This document shows, one piece after another, positions 35,701 to 42,593 of a stretch of 64,000 bases of DNA; position 1 is the first letter of the stretch; every line of letters starts with the position of its first letter. Both the position numbers and the translations under genes were made by a program. The notes beneath the pieces are model-generated. The model had not been told where the DNA came from. It saw nothing but the letters and a program-made list of their open reading frames with translations, and searched no databases. Source of the stretch: Algoriphagus sp. TR-M9. Lineage in GTDB: Bacteria > Bacteroidota > Bacteroidia > Cytophagales > Cyclobacteriaceae. The DNA lies in assembly GCF_027594545.1 (NCBI RefSeq), contig NZ_CP115160.1, forward strand, positions 588,501 through 652,500, written 5' to 3'.

Positions 35701-37407
35701 CCTAAACCTAGCTATTCCCTGCACTTCGTCTAGATCTATGCCTTTGGTGTCGACATCGATTTTTCCGCTGATAAATGACGCACGCTCAGCAAAATGCAAG
35801 GAGTCCAAAAAGGCGGTGTCGATTTGTAGGTTTAAGCGAACGGAGTCTGTAGATGCTCGTAGATTTACGGATCCTCTGGCGTCCATTTTTAAGTTGGGAT
35901 CTGCGATACTGAGATTGCCACGGAAAAGATCCAGGCCATAGGTGGCGTCTGTGTCGATGTTGCTGTAGTTGTAGTGATTAAAGCCAAATTTGGATACGTT
36001 GGCATCTACATCTACGAGTATATTTTCAAGTGTATTTCCCTCTGTATTCACTCTTCCTTGAAGGCTTACTTTTTGGAAAAGCTCCCTGTTGCCGGTCAAT
36101 ACGCCCAGATCCAGGTTTTTTAGGGTAATGTTTGAGACGATGATAGGTAGCTCGTTTACCTTTTCAAATCGCAGCCTTCCGATAAGATCCCCTATAGCCG
36201 TTTTGAATTCTCCATTGGTGTCAAACCGGTGGAGGTAGCCTGCAAAGTCTGCGGTAAGTCGAATGGTGTTAAACTTTTGGATTTGTACTTCTTGCTCCTG
36301 TTTCAAATAAGGGCCTAGATCGGATGCCAGGATGGTAGAGTTTTTCAGGGAAAGGTTGATGTAAGTGTCATTTACATCTGGCAGGCCATCTAACTGAAAC
36401 GCGCCAAAAAGCGCAGTTTTCTCACCCAATCGTACTAAAAACTCATCGGATTTAAAGTCTGAAACCGGCCCGGTTACTTTGCCAGAGAGGTAAATCTGAT
36501 CATCAATATCCGGGAGGTTAGGGGCAAAAAGCTTGAGGTCACCCAGGTCAATTTTAGACTCATCCATATTGGCGATGAGTACCACCTTATCTACGAAATC
36601 GGAAAATGAACCCACTGAGGCATATTCAAATCGAAGAAAGTCTTTGATGTGACTTTTTTTGGTTTTCAGGCTAAGTCGGTCAAATTCCAAATACTCTGGG
36701 GAAAAAGTCAAATCGGTCACCAGTTCCTGAATCTCCAGTCCTGAACTTTGCTCTACGCCGGTAAGTAATTTGATTTCAGCACCAATCTCTCCTTGCTCTA
36801 CGCTGAAATTATTGGCATTAAGTGTGATGTTTCCAAAACGCAGCTTTGCATAATCCACACCATCTGTGATGGGCTCTGTATTTTCATTGATAATATTTAC
36901 CTCCGAATTGCGAAGCGCCACTTCATTGATGTAGAAATTTGCTCCCTTTCGGTTAGATGACCCTGTGCTGAAGAGGTCGGTGAGCTCCTCTACCCAAAGA
37001 TTGATGTTCATGACAGAATCCCCCTCATGCACTGCCAGATGGAGCTGGGCTTCTTCCACGCGTACTGCATTCAGAGTGGGATCTCCCGGTGGCAATACAG
37101 AGAGCAGGTCAAAATCCGCGGTGAGTTTTCGAGCCCCTATCATCAGGCTATCCCGGTGATCAAGGATTTGTACCTCGTTCAGCTCCAGCGCATCCCACCA
37201 GGTGAGTCGTATATTTCCAATTTCGGTGTGGAATTTGGAATCTTTGTTCAGAATACCTGTTATGGTATCAATGGTCTTGTTTTGAACCCAAGTGACTTGG
37301 AGAGCCAAGGCCAAAACAATCAAAAGCATGAGCAGGGAAAAGACTACCCAAAGTAGAATCCGAAACGCTTTGTGCAAAAAATCCGTAACTTTCGCGTTCT
37401 TTTCCAA
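32800..37407 (-). CDS. tamB: Translocation/assembly module TamB (DUF490, AsmA-like)
   Basis: 1535-residue envelope protein with an N-terminal signal anchor (about 14-36), a very long beta-rich (beta-taco) body and the conserved C-terminal DUF490 domain (from about residue 1130: GRGRGVLTMNVDTQGNF, TYEITEGLYNFSLYNV, ITWYGDPYEGIMNISAEY, FGFDFTEFPS). TamB-like proteins bridge inner and outer membranes and are linked to outer-membrane protein insertion and lipid transport. The start is TTG 37407: an in-frame stop at 37426-37428 and no ATG or GTG lie between. This start codon shares its first base with the ATG of divergent tsaD. Confidence 0.9.
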   Translation of the reverse strand: MEKNAKVTDFLHKAFRILLWVVFSLLMLLIVLALALQVTWVQNKTIDTITGILNKDSKFHTEIGNIRLTWWDALELNEVQILDHRDSLMIGARKLTADFDLLSVLPPGDPTLNAVRVEEAQLHLAVHEGDSVMNINLWVEELTDLFSTGSSNRKGANFYINEVALRNSEVNIINENTEPITDGVDYAKLRFGNITLNANNFSVEQGEIGAEIKLLTGVEQSSGLEIQELVTDLTFSPEYLEFDRLSLKTKKSHIKDFLRFEYASVGSFSDFVDKVVLIANMDESKIDLGDLKLFAPNLPDIDDQIYLSGKVTGPVSDFKSDEFLVRLGEKTALFGAFQLDGLPDVNDTYINLSLKNSTILASDLGPYLKQEQEVQIQKFNTIRLTADFAGYLHRFDTNGEFKTAIGDLIGRLRFEKVNELPIIVSNITLKNLDLGVLTGNRELFQKVSLQGRVNTEGNTLENILVDVDANVSKFGFNHYNYSNIDTDATYGLDLFRGNLSIADPNLKMDARGSVNLRASTDSVRLNLQIDTAFLDSLHFAERASFISGKIDVDTKGIDLDEVQGIARFRDVSVGFEDRFLEVGDFYFQSLFAGGTRTMSVNSDYLVAAASGQFDLKQMGSDLEILLQQYISIIINEEQPIADLERNFSETYNLDLNLRLIDINPIVQLLEPDLSFSKNTVLEGAFYQTKENTVFNFFTSIDTLIYQGNTARDINIDFNTSKLINSPDILASFYIYSKNQQLGKSLEFTNLGFEAIWDQNEVDMNFTLDQDSTQSAARVDAFARFSASNTELVFEPSSLKVLNREWQFDPLNQITITPGEIAVDSLKLFSEGQSISLQGKISESPEEKLMLAIKHVNLDLLNTLLPQDFDGTTDGQIVFQNLFNSPKIQGNVNLDQVAINDFPIGDMQGDVDLNTDRLQLSLVNRNEERESIRVEGYITVPEQEIFIDAHLNEASLVIAEPFLSNYISNLGGTIKGDMAIRGTTSNPEIDGIGTLNQGKLTVNYLKTTYLLNGNILFKPQQISFQEVDLRDLYNNRATLTGGINHNGFNNIRFDMKADMENLQVMNTSERDNETFFGTAFVTGNAEVVGTTTNLDINARATSQPNTRIFIPLTDNSSQTQEDFIHMINVQDTVRIQEIADEINRLEIENVRMNFVLDITPDAYAEIIIDPRTEEKISGRGRGVLTMNVDTQGNFTLNGTYEITEGLYNFSLYNVLKKEFRIKPGGRITWYGDPYEGIMNISAEYQESVSLQPLLASTVTTNTDQNTGSSRRYPVKVLLNLEGELLSPDITFGFDFTEFPSSGEAQTTISSFQNRIANDEQEMNRQVFSVIMTRSFSPEGQFSGVSNFSSSLGQLLSSQLNSFLGQVDKNLEIDLDVASLDQNTLETFQLSVAYTFLDGRLRVSRDGGFTDNTGNASASSIIGDWQAEYMLTEEGVYRIRIFNRNNFNTFTSLSLSENVSTYGVALSQNVSFNSFSELFNKITRKKNEKLIINDSDDYLRYQRSEEDWKEINLDNIENRLDSLNQNRPIEIPQNRRD

Positions 37408-38420
37408 TGGGTACCAACAATATCTTTATTCTAGCAATTGAATCCTCGTGCGACGAGACCTCAGCGTCTGTGATAGCTGATGGCAAAGTACTTAATAATA
37501 TCGTCGCCACACAATCTGTCCACGAAAAATATGGAGGGGTGGTTCCTGAACTTGCATCTAGAGCACATCAGGAAAATATCATTCCGGTGGTGCAAGAGGC
37601 GATTTTGTCCGCAGGGATTACCAAAGACCAGCTTTCCGCTGTTGCATTTACCAGAGGACCAGGTCTATTGGGCTCACTACTGGTAGGGGTCAGCTTTGCC
37701 AAATCTTTCGCTTTTTCGCTGGGAATTCCACTGATAGAAGTGAACCACATGCAGGCGCATATTTTGGCCCATTTCATAGATGATCCCAAACCCAACTTCC
37801 CTTTTATCTGCCTGACTGTAAGTGGAGGACATACGCAGTTGGTATTGGTAAAAAGCCACCTGGATATGCAAGTCATAGGAGAGACCAGGGATGATGCTGT
37901 GGGTGAGGCTTTTGACAAAACGGCCAAATTGCTTGGGCTTCCTTACCCGGGTGGTCCGCTGATAGACAAGCATGCCAAAGATGGTAATCCGAAGGCTTTT
38001 GCTTTTCCCATCACCAGAATGCCAGAGTTGGATTATTCCTTTAGCGGGATTAAAACTGCGGTTTTGTATTTTCTGCGTGACCAGCTTCAGGAAAACCCAA
38101 AATTCATTGAGGAAAACCTGGCAGACCTTTGCGCCAGCATACAATACTCCCTGATAGAAATGCTCCTGATTAAGCTGAAAAAGGCCGTGAAGGAAACCCG
38201 GGTCAGTGAGATTGCCATTGCCGGGGGTGTTTCCGCCAATTCAGGATTGAGAGAAAGTCTGACTACTTTGGCAGCCCAAATAGGTTGGAACCTGTACATT
38301 CCAAAATTCGAGTATTGTACAGACAATGCGGCCATGATCGCCATGGCAGCACATTACAAATATTTAAAGGGGGAATTTTCGACCTTGGATGTCGCTCCCC
38401 TAGCTAAAATGAAACTTTAA
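37407..38420 (+). CDS. tsaD: tRNA N6-adenosine threonylcarbamoyltransferase TsaD
   Basis: Catalytic subunit of the complex that makes the universal t6A37 modification of ANN-decoding tRNAs. 337 residues, usual length. The family motifs are clear: AIESSCDETSASVI at the N-terminus, AFTRGPGLLGSLLVG, the metal-binding HMQAHILAH, the phosphate loop CLTVSGGHTQLVL and GEAFDKTAKLLGLPYPGGP. The ATG at 37407 overlaps the divergent tamB TTG by one base, so any promoter must lie inside tamB's first codons. smpB follows 2 nt after the stop. Confidence 0.97.
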   Translation: MGTNNIFILAIESSCDETSASVIADGKVLNNIVATQSVHEKYGGVVPELASRAHQENIIPVVQEAILSAGITKDQLSAVAFTRGPGLLGSLLVGVSFAKSFAFSLGIPLIEVNHMQAHILAHFIDDPKPNFPFICLTVSGGHTQLVLVKSHLDMQVIGETRDDAVGEAFDKTAKLLGLPYPGGPLIDKHAKDGNPKAFAFPITRMPELDYSFSGIKTAVLYFLRDQLQENPKFIEENLADLCASIQYSLIEMLLIKLKKAVKETRVSEIAIAGGVSANSGLRESLTTLAAQIGWNLYIPKFEYCTDNAAMIAMAAHYKYLKGEFSTLDVAPLAKMKL

Positions 38421-38422
38421 AA

Positions 38423-38890
38423 ATGGCTAAGGATAATAAGTTTGACAAAGTCATCAATATAAAAAACAGGAAAGCTAGTTTTCAGTTTGAATTCGTAGAC
38501 ACCTACGTGGCCGGTATGGTGCTGAAAGGCACAGAAATTAAGTCCATACGAGAGTCCAAAGTGTCTTTGACTGAGGCTTTTTGTATTTTCCTTCAAGGGG
38601 AGTTGTATGTACGTCAAATGCATATTGCGCCATACTCCATGGCTGCGAGCTATAATCATGTGGCGATTCGGGACAGAAAGCTGCTTTTGAATAAAAAGGA
38701 ACTGGAGAAACTCCAAACTAAGTCGCAGGAAAAGGGGCTGACTATCATTCCTGTTCGTATATTTATCAATGACCGGGGAATGGCAAAAATGGAAATTGCT
38801 CTCGGTAGAGGCAAAAAGTCTCACGATAAACGACAGGATCTGAAAGAAAAAGATGCAAAAAGAGAAATCCAGCGAATGGCCTTTGATTGA
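38423..38890 (+). CDS. smpB: SsrA-binding protein SmpB
   Basis: tmRNA-binding protein of the trans-translation rescue system, 155 residues, normal length. Motifs: INIKNRKASFQFEF, YVAGMVLKGTEIKSIRESKVSL, KLLLNKKELEKL and IALGRGKKSHDKRQDLKEKDAKRE, the basic C-terminal tail that enters the mRNA channel. Its last 38 nt overlap the start of the downstream SH3/NlpC-like gene in another frame. The tmRNA gene itself (ssrA) was not found in the window. Confidence 0.97.
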   Translation: MAKDNKFDKVINIKNRKASFQFEFVDTYVAGMVLKGTEIKSIRESKVSLTEAFCIFLQGELYVRQMHIAPYSMAASYNHVAIRDRKLLLNKKELEKLQTKSQEKGLTIIPVRIFINDRGMAKMEIALGRGKKSHDKRQDLKEKDAKREIQRMAFD

Positions 38891-39650
38891 TGCTTATGGG
38901 ATCTGCCGGCAGACTATGCTCCCCGTCTATCGCCGGCCAACCTTCGATTCCGCACTGATTACACAGTTACTTTTTGGGGAGTGTTACCAGGTCTTAGCGG
39001 TGACTCCCGATCAGGGTTGGTTCAGGATTTTACATGAAGACACGGGCTTAGGTGGATGGATATGTGCGCAGACACTGAAGGAAATCCCCGCTTCCGATTA
39101 CCAGAATTTCCTCAACACTGATTTTCAGATCGTCACCAGCCCCATTGCAGCGATTGAGTACATGGGGACCAATCTTTATTTACTCCCCGGCAGTAGGCTG
39201 CATTTTTCAGATTTAGAGCTGTTCAACTGGCAAGACCACATAGGATTTACCGGCTCGGTGAGAAGCCACGCCGTGAGAGCCAACCGTAGCCAGCTGCTCG
39301 ATATCGCCATCAAGTACATCAATGCTCCCTATCAGGCCGGAGGACGGAGTATTTTTGGGCTGGATGAGCATCAGGGGTTTGAACTGATGTTTGCTATTGC
39401 AGGCTATTCTTTGCCGGCAGGAAAAATTCCTGGAAGAAAAATCGAAGCAGAACTCGCTTTACCGGGTGATTTATTTATTTTCAAACAATTAGATTCTCAG
39501 CGGATTAAGTATGCGTTGTATTTAGGAGCTGAAGAAGTGCTTTGGATGGATAATAAAATCAAAGTTTCGGATCTGAGTGAGTGGGAATCATTTCTACGAA
39601 GAAGCAGGGATAAACAGGTGGAGATGGAAACTCGATCGATATTAAATTGA
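38853..39650 (+). CDS. SH3 / NlpC-P60-like protein lacking the catalytic residues
   Basis: 265 residues, no signal peptide. An N-terminal SH3-like part (about 12-80: YGICRQTMLPVYRRPT...QLLFGECYQVLAV, WICAQTL) is followed by a second SH3-like stretch and a C-terminal NlpC/P60-like domain. The region corresponding to GIDCSGF reads GLDEHQGFELMF (residues 169-180): the catalytic Cys is absent and one residue is inserted. The region corresponding to ITHVGIYLG reads RIKYALYLG (217-225): the catalytic His is absent. It therefore looks like a pseudoenzyme derived from a cell-wall endopeptidase of the family. ATG 38853 lies within smpB (38-nt overlap); the next gene begins 3 nt after the stop. Confidence 0.82.
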   Translation: MQKEKSSEWPLIDAYGICRQTMLPVYRRPTFDSALITQLLFGECYQVLAVTPDQGWFRILHEDTGLGGWICAQTLKEIPASDYQNFLNTDFQIVTSPIAAIEYMGTNLYLLPGSRLHFSDLELFNWQDHIGFTGSVRSHAVRANRSQLLDIAIKYINAPYQAGGRSIFGLDEHQGFELMFAIAGYSLPAGKIPGRKIEAELALPGDLFIFKQLDSQRIKYALYLGAEEVLWMDNKIKVSDLSEWESFLRRSRDKQVEMETRSILN

Positions 39651-39653
39651 ACC

Positions 39654-40163
39654 ATGGAAAAACGGGTATTGGTGTTGAATTTGGATCATTCTCCTGTGGC
39701 AGTGGTTTCGCCACAAAAAGCCATCGTGCTATTACTTTTGGAGAAAGCCAACTGCCTTTCGGTATATGAACTGCTACAGATCCGCACCGTCAGCCGGAGT
39801 TTCGATTATCCTGCTGTGATCCGCCTGAATGCCTACAAAAATATTCCTTATCGTGGCGTCTTGCTCAACAGAAACAACCTATTTCGAAGGGATGGGGGAG
39901 AGTGCCAGTATTGCGGCAGCAGAAAGCAACTGACCATAGACCATGTGGTGCCCAGATCCAAGGGCGGCAAAACCAACTGGATGAACCTGATCACTGCCTG
40001 CCATCGCTGCAATGTCAATAAAGGCGATAAGACGCCTGAGCAGGCCGGGCTTACTTTGCGGATGGAGCCCTTCAAGCCCAGTCTTGCCTACTTCCTAGTG
40101 GACTATGCGGAAAGACAGGCTGAGGAGTGGTTGCCATTTTTAGATTCAAAAGTGGTTCAATAG
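39654..40163 (+). CDS. HNH endonuclease
   Basis: 169 residues. HNH core: C84-x2-C87 (CQYCG), IDH with D96-H97, SKGGKTNWMNL and C116-x2-C119 (CHRCN) form the zinc-supported beta-beta-alpha nuclease fold. The N-terminal 80 residues (VLVLNLDHSPVAVVSPQKAIVLLLLEKA) are the standard accessory region of the stand-alone HNH proteins common in bacteria, whose biological role is unclear. It starts 3 nt after the NlpC-like gene, forming a tsaD-smpB-NlpC-like-HNH block. Confidence 0.92.
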   Translation: MEKRVLVLNLDHSPVAVVSPQKAIVLLLLEKANCLSVYELLQIRTVSRSFDYPAVIRLNAYKNIPYRGVLLNRNNLFRRDGGECQYCGSRKQLTIDHVVPRSKGGKTNWMNLITACHRCNVNKGDKTPEQAGLTLRMEPFKPSLAYFLVDYAERQAEEWLPFLDSKVVQ

Positions 40164-40208
40164 CTGGCTGTTTCTGTTTTTTGGCAGAATAATTGCCAAA
40201 ACACCATC

Positions 40209-40658
40209 ATGAATCTTTCTATCATCCCGACCTTACTTTTGGCGATATCCCTTCAGGGAAATCCGGTGCAAATTGAGGAATTACTTGGCAAGTGGCAGCT
40301 GGTGTACTTTGAGGCTATAGCTCGTCTTAAAAATTCTCCCCGCTTTCAGAATTCCAGCCCAGCCATGAAAGCTGATCTAGATTACAAAATCAAAAACAGG
40401 CTTGAAAACACCGTGTACCAATTTGTGGAAGGCGATAGTTTGTTTTACAATGATTACCAAAATCGGGATGTGGTACAAAAGCGGGCCAAGATTGAAATCA
40501 GTCCCGATAATGTATTGACCATTTTTGATGGGAAGAGCAGCCGAAAAGCAAAAATCGTGTCCTTGGAAGAGGATAAGTTAGTTTTAGAGCCTATCAGTGA
40601 TGGAGAGGGGGCTGGGAAACTGACCTTTGAGCGAATAATTCCAGAAAAGAAAAAGTAG
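40209..40658 (+). CDS. Small exported lipocalin-like protein of unknown function
   Basis: 149 residues. A hydrophobic N-terminus (MNLSIIPTLLLAISLQG) looks like a short signal peptide. The rest, with ELLGKWQLVYFEAIA, YQFVEGDSLFYNDYQN, ISPDNVLTIFDGKSS and KIVSLEEDKLVLEP, has the alternation of short strands typical of lipocalin-like META/DUF-type domains seen in Bacteroidota. No catalytic motif. It begins 45 nt after the HNH stop and ends at a strong terminator. Possible lipocalin-like ligand binder, not proven. Confidence 0.65.
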   Translation: MNLSIIPTLLLAISLQGNPVQIEELLGKWQLVYFEAIARLKNSPRFQNSSPAMKADLDYKIKNRLENTVYQFVEGDSLFYNDYQNRDVVQKRAKIEISPDNVLTIFDGKSSRKAKIVSLEEDKLVLEPISDGEGAGKLTFERIIPEKKK

Positions 40659-40680
40659 TGCAATCACCAATAAAAGTAAA

Positions 40681-40709
40681 AAGCTGACGGTTTGCTGTCA
40701 GCTTTTTTT
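40681..40709 (+). terminator. Rho-independent terminator after the lipocalin-like gene
   Basis: Perfect 8-bp stem AAGCTGAC (40681-40688) and GTCAGCTT (40697-40704), eight-base loop, followed by T to 40709. It closes the tsaD-smpB-HNH-lipocalin-like transcription unit 22 nt after the stop. Confidence 0.88.
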
Positions 40710-40874
40710 GTGCAAAAGTTGAGGTCTTTTATCCCCGAATGGAGAGTGGAATGATAGAAGATTCCACCTGAATTTGAAGCAAGAGGGGATTTCTGAGTTG
40801 GTACGGTTTTGAACCTATACCTTAAATCTTCCACAGTTTGTATGGTGGAAAAGCTATACCAACCAAACTAGACC

Positions 40875-41630
40875 ATGCCCTCAGAAGCCAACTTAGCACC
40901 TACTCCCCAAGCCAAAAAACAACGAGGTTTTTTCCTGGATACATTGATACAGGGATTTTTGATTTTGCTTCCGTTGACGATTATCCTTATTCTGCTTTCG
41001 GTAGTTTTTAATTTTATTTTCAAAATAGTTTCGCCGCTGAGCACATTGCTAGATGGTGGTGCGGACAGCCCACACTGGCTGATCAATGTGCTGTCATTTG
41101 GAATTTTCTGTGCGTTTATATTTCTAATCGGTGTGGTGGTGCGCAATAGGGTAGGGAAGGTGTATTTCAAAACTTTCGAAAGAAAATACCTCTCAAGAAT
41201 TCCCCTTTATAGTCTGATTCATCAGACCGTTTACCAATTCATTGGAGTTAAAAAACTGCCTTTTTCTGAAGTAGTGCTCATTGATCCATTCAAAACAGGA
41301 ACGATGATGACGGGCTTTGTGACAGATCAGATTCAGGATAGGTATGTAACGGTTTTTGTGCCTACTGCGCCAAACCCTACCAATGGTAATATCTATCATG
41401 TGCGTAAGGATGATGTGATTCCGCTAAGTTCCACCACACAGGATGCCATGCGTACGATTATGGGGATGGGAGCGGGGACTTCTGATATTTTGGTCAATAC
41501 CAATTTGGATGAGCTATGTACCAAATACGACTTGGAAAAGAAATATGGGGTGGATGGAGACCCAGGAGCAGAGTTAATAGATGAAAATAAAGAAAAAGAG
41601 TCTAATGACTCACTACTTTCAACCCAATAA
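40875..41630 (+). CDS. DUF502 membrane protein
   Basis: 251 residues. Two hydrophobic segments (about 20-47 and 68-92) are followed by a soluble domain with GVKKLPFSEVVLIDPFKTGTMMTGFVTDQ, VFVPTAPNPTNGNIYHV and STTQDAMRTIMGMGAG, the signature of DUF502 (a two-TM family of unknown function). The C-terminus is acidic (DENKEKESND). It converges on the Gdx/SugE-like gene with a 29-nt coding overlap. No partner gene is apparent. Confidence 0.9.
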   Translation: MPSEANLAPTPQAKKQRGFFLDTLIQGFLILLPLTIILILLSVVFNFIFKIVSPLSTLLDGGADSPHWLINVLSFGIFCAFIFLIGVVVRNRVGKVYFKTFERKYLSRIPLYSLIHQTVYQFIGVKKLPFSEVVLIDPFKTGTMMTGFVTDQIQDRYVTVFVPTAPNPTNGNIYHVRKDDVIPLSSTTQDAMRTIMGMGAGTSDILVNTNLDELCTKYDLEKKYGVDGDPGAELIDENKEKESNDSLLSTQ

Positions 41631-41928
41631 TAGAGCCGATCAAGGTGGCCAGGAAAAAGAGTCTCCAGAATTCGGCTGATTCCCTGAAAATAAAAATACC
41701 CACTAGGACTGTGCCTACAGCGCCAATTCCAGTCCATACTGCGTAAGCCGTGCCTAAGGGCAGGGTCTGGGTAGCTTTGATCAAGAGGCTCATACTAATC
41801 GCGAGGCAGAGCACGAAGCCTGCATACCACCAAATTTTGGCAGTGCCAATGGATTCCTTGGCTTGTCCCAGGCAAAAGGCAAAGGCTACTTCAAATAAGC
41901 CTCCTATGATCAAAAATATCCAGTTCAT
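41602..41928 (-). CDS. Small multidrug resistance family exporter, Gdx/SugE type
   Basis: 108 residues, four hydrophobic helices, matching the SMR family of proton-coupled exporters. The essential Glu lies in the first helix (E13 in IGGLFEVAFAF) and the third-helix region reads GTAYAVWTGIGAVGTVLVGIFIFRE. The WTGIGAVGT form and the overall residues fit the Gdx (SugE) guanidinium exporters better than EmrE. No guanidine-I riboswitch was seen upstream. Its last 29 nt overlap the end of DUF502 on the opposite strand. Confidence 0.88.
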   Translation of the reverse strand: MNWIFLIIGGLFEVAFAFCLGQAKESIGTAKIWWYAGFVLCLAISMSLLIKATQTLPLGTAYAVWTGIGAVGTVLVGIFIFRESAEFWRLFFLATLIGSIIGLKVVSH

Positions 41929-41990
41929 TGCTTTTGTGCTTTATAAGATTATGATAGGGGATTGGGGAGTAGGGAAATCCTTTACTACTG

Positions 41991-42593
41991 TCAAATATCC
42001 AAGGATAATTGGTCTTTCAACAGCTTAAAACTCTTCCGGTGCCAAATACAATCCCCATGGGTTTCTATGCCTGTTCGATGTGCTTTAGTGGGGTAGCCGG
42101 CGTTTTTCTCCCAGCCATAATGGGGAAACTCTTCGGCCAGCTTTTCCATGAATTTATCCCGGTACACCTTTGCCAAAATAGATGCAGCTGCTATGCTGGC
42201 AAACTTTCCATCACCTTTAATGACACAGGTAAAAGGGATCTGCAAGTCAGACCTGAACCGGTTGCCATCGATTAATAGATGCTCTGGCTGGATGGACAGT
42301 CCTTGGACTGCTCTGCTCATGGCGAGAAAAGAAGCGTTGAGAATATTGATCTGGTCGATTTCTGCCACGCTGGCTTCTGCTACTTTCCAGGCCAGTGACT
42401 TTTCTTTGATCTCCTCGATCAGGTCTTCGCGCTGTCTTTTGCCCAGTTTTTTGGAGTCATTGATCCAGGCATTGCTATAGTTTGGCGGCAAAATAACCGC
42501 TGCTGCTACCACTGGTCCAGCCAGACAGCCTCGGCCTACTTCATCACACCCAGCCTCTATTCTGCTAGCTTCTAAAAAGGGTTTTAGAATCAT
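41991..42593 (-). CDS. rnhB: Ribonuclease HII
   Basis: Cytoplasmic enzyme that removes ribonucleotides from DNA and RNA-DNA hybrids, 200 residues. Active-site residues are visible: D17-E18 in GCDEVGRGCLAGPVVAAAV, D109 in LLIDGNRF and the later Asp region in KVYRDKFM. ATG 42593 lies inside the end of the glucosidase gene (29-nt overlap), which indicates cotranscription from upstream. No anomaly in length or motifs. Confidence 0.95.
   Translation of the reverse strand: MILKPFLEASRIEAGCDEVGRGCLAGPVVAAAVILPPNYSNAWINDSKKLGKRQREDLIEEIKEKSLAWKVAEASVAEIDQINILNASFLAMSRAVQGLSIQPEHLLIDGNRFRSDLQIPFTCVIKGDGKFASIAAASILAKVYRDKFMEKLAEEFPHYGWEKNAGYPTKAHRTGIETHGDCIWHRKSFKLLKDQLSLDI

Noticed and set aside
41929..41990. 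Guanidine riboswitch near the SMR exporter
   Set aside because: The sequence upstream of the exporter start is only about 60 nt before rnhB ends and shows no conserved guanidine-I core; not supported.
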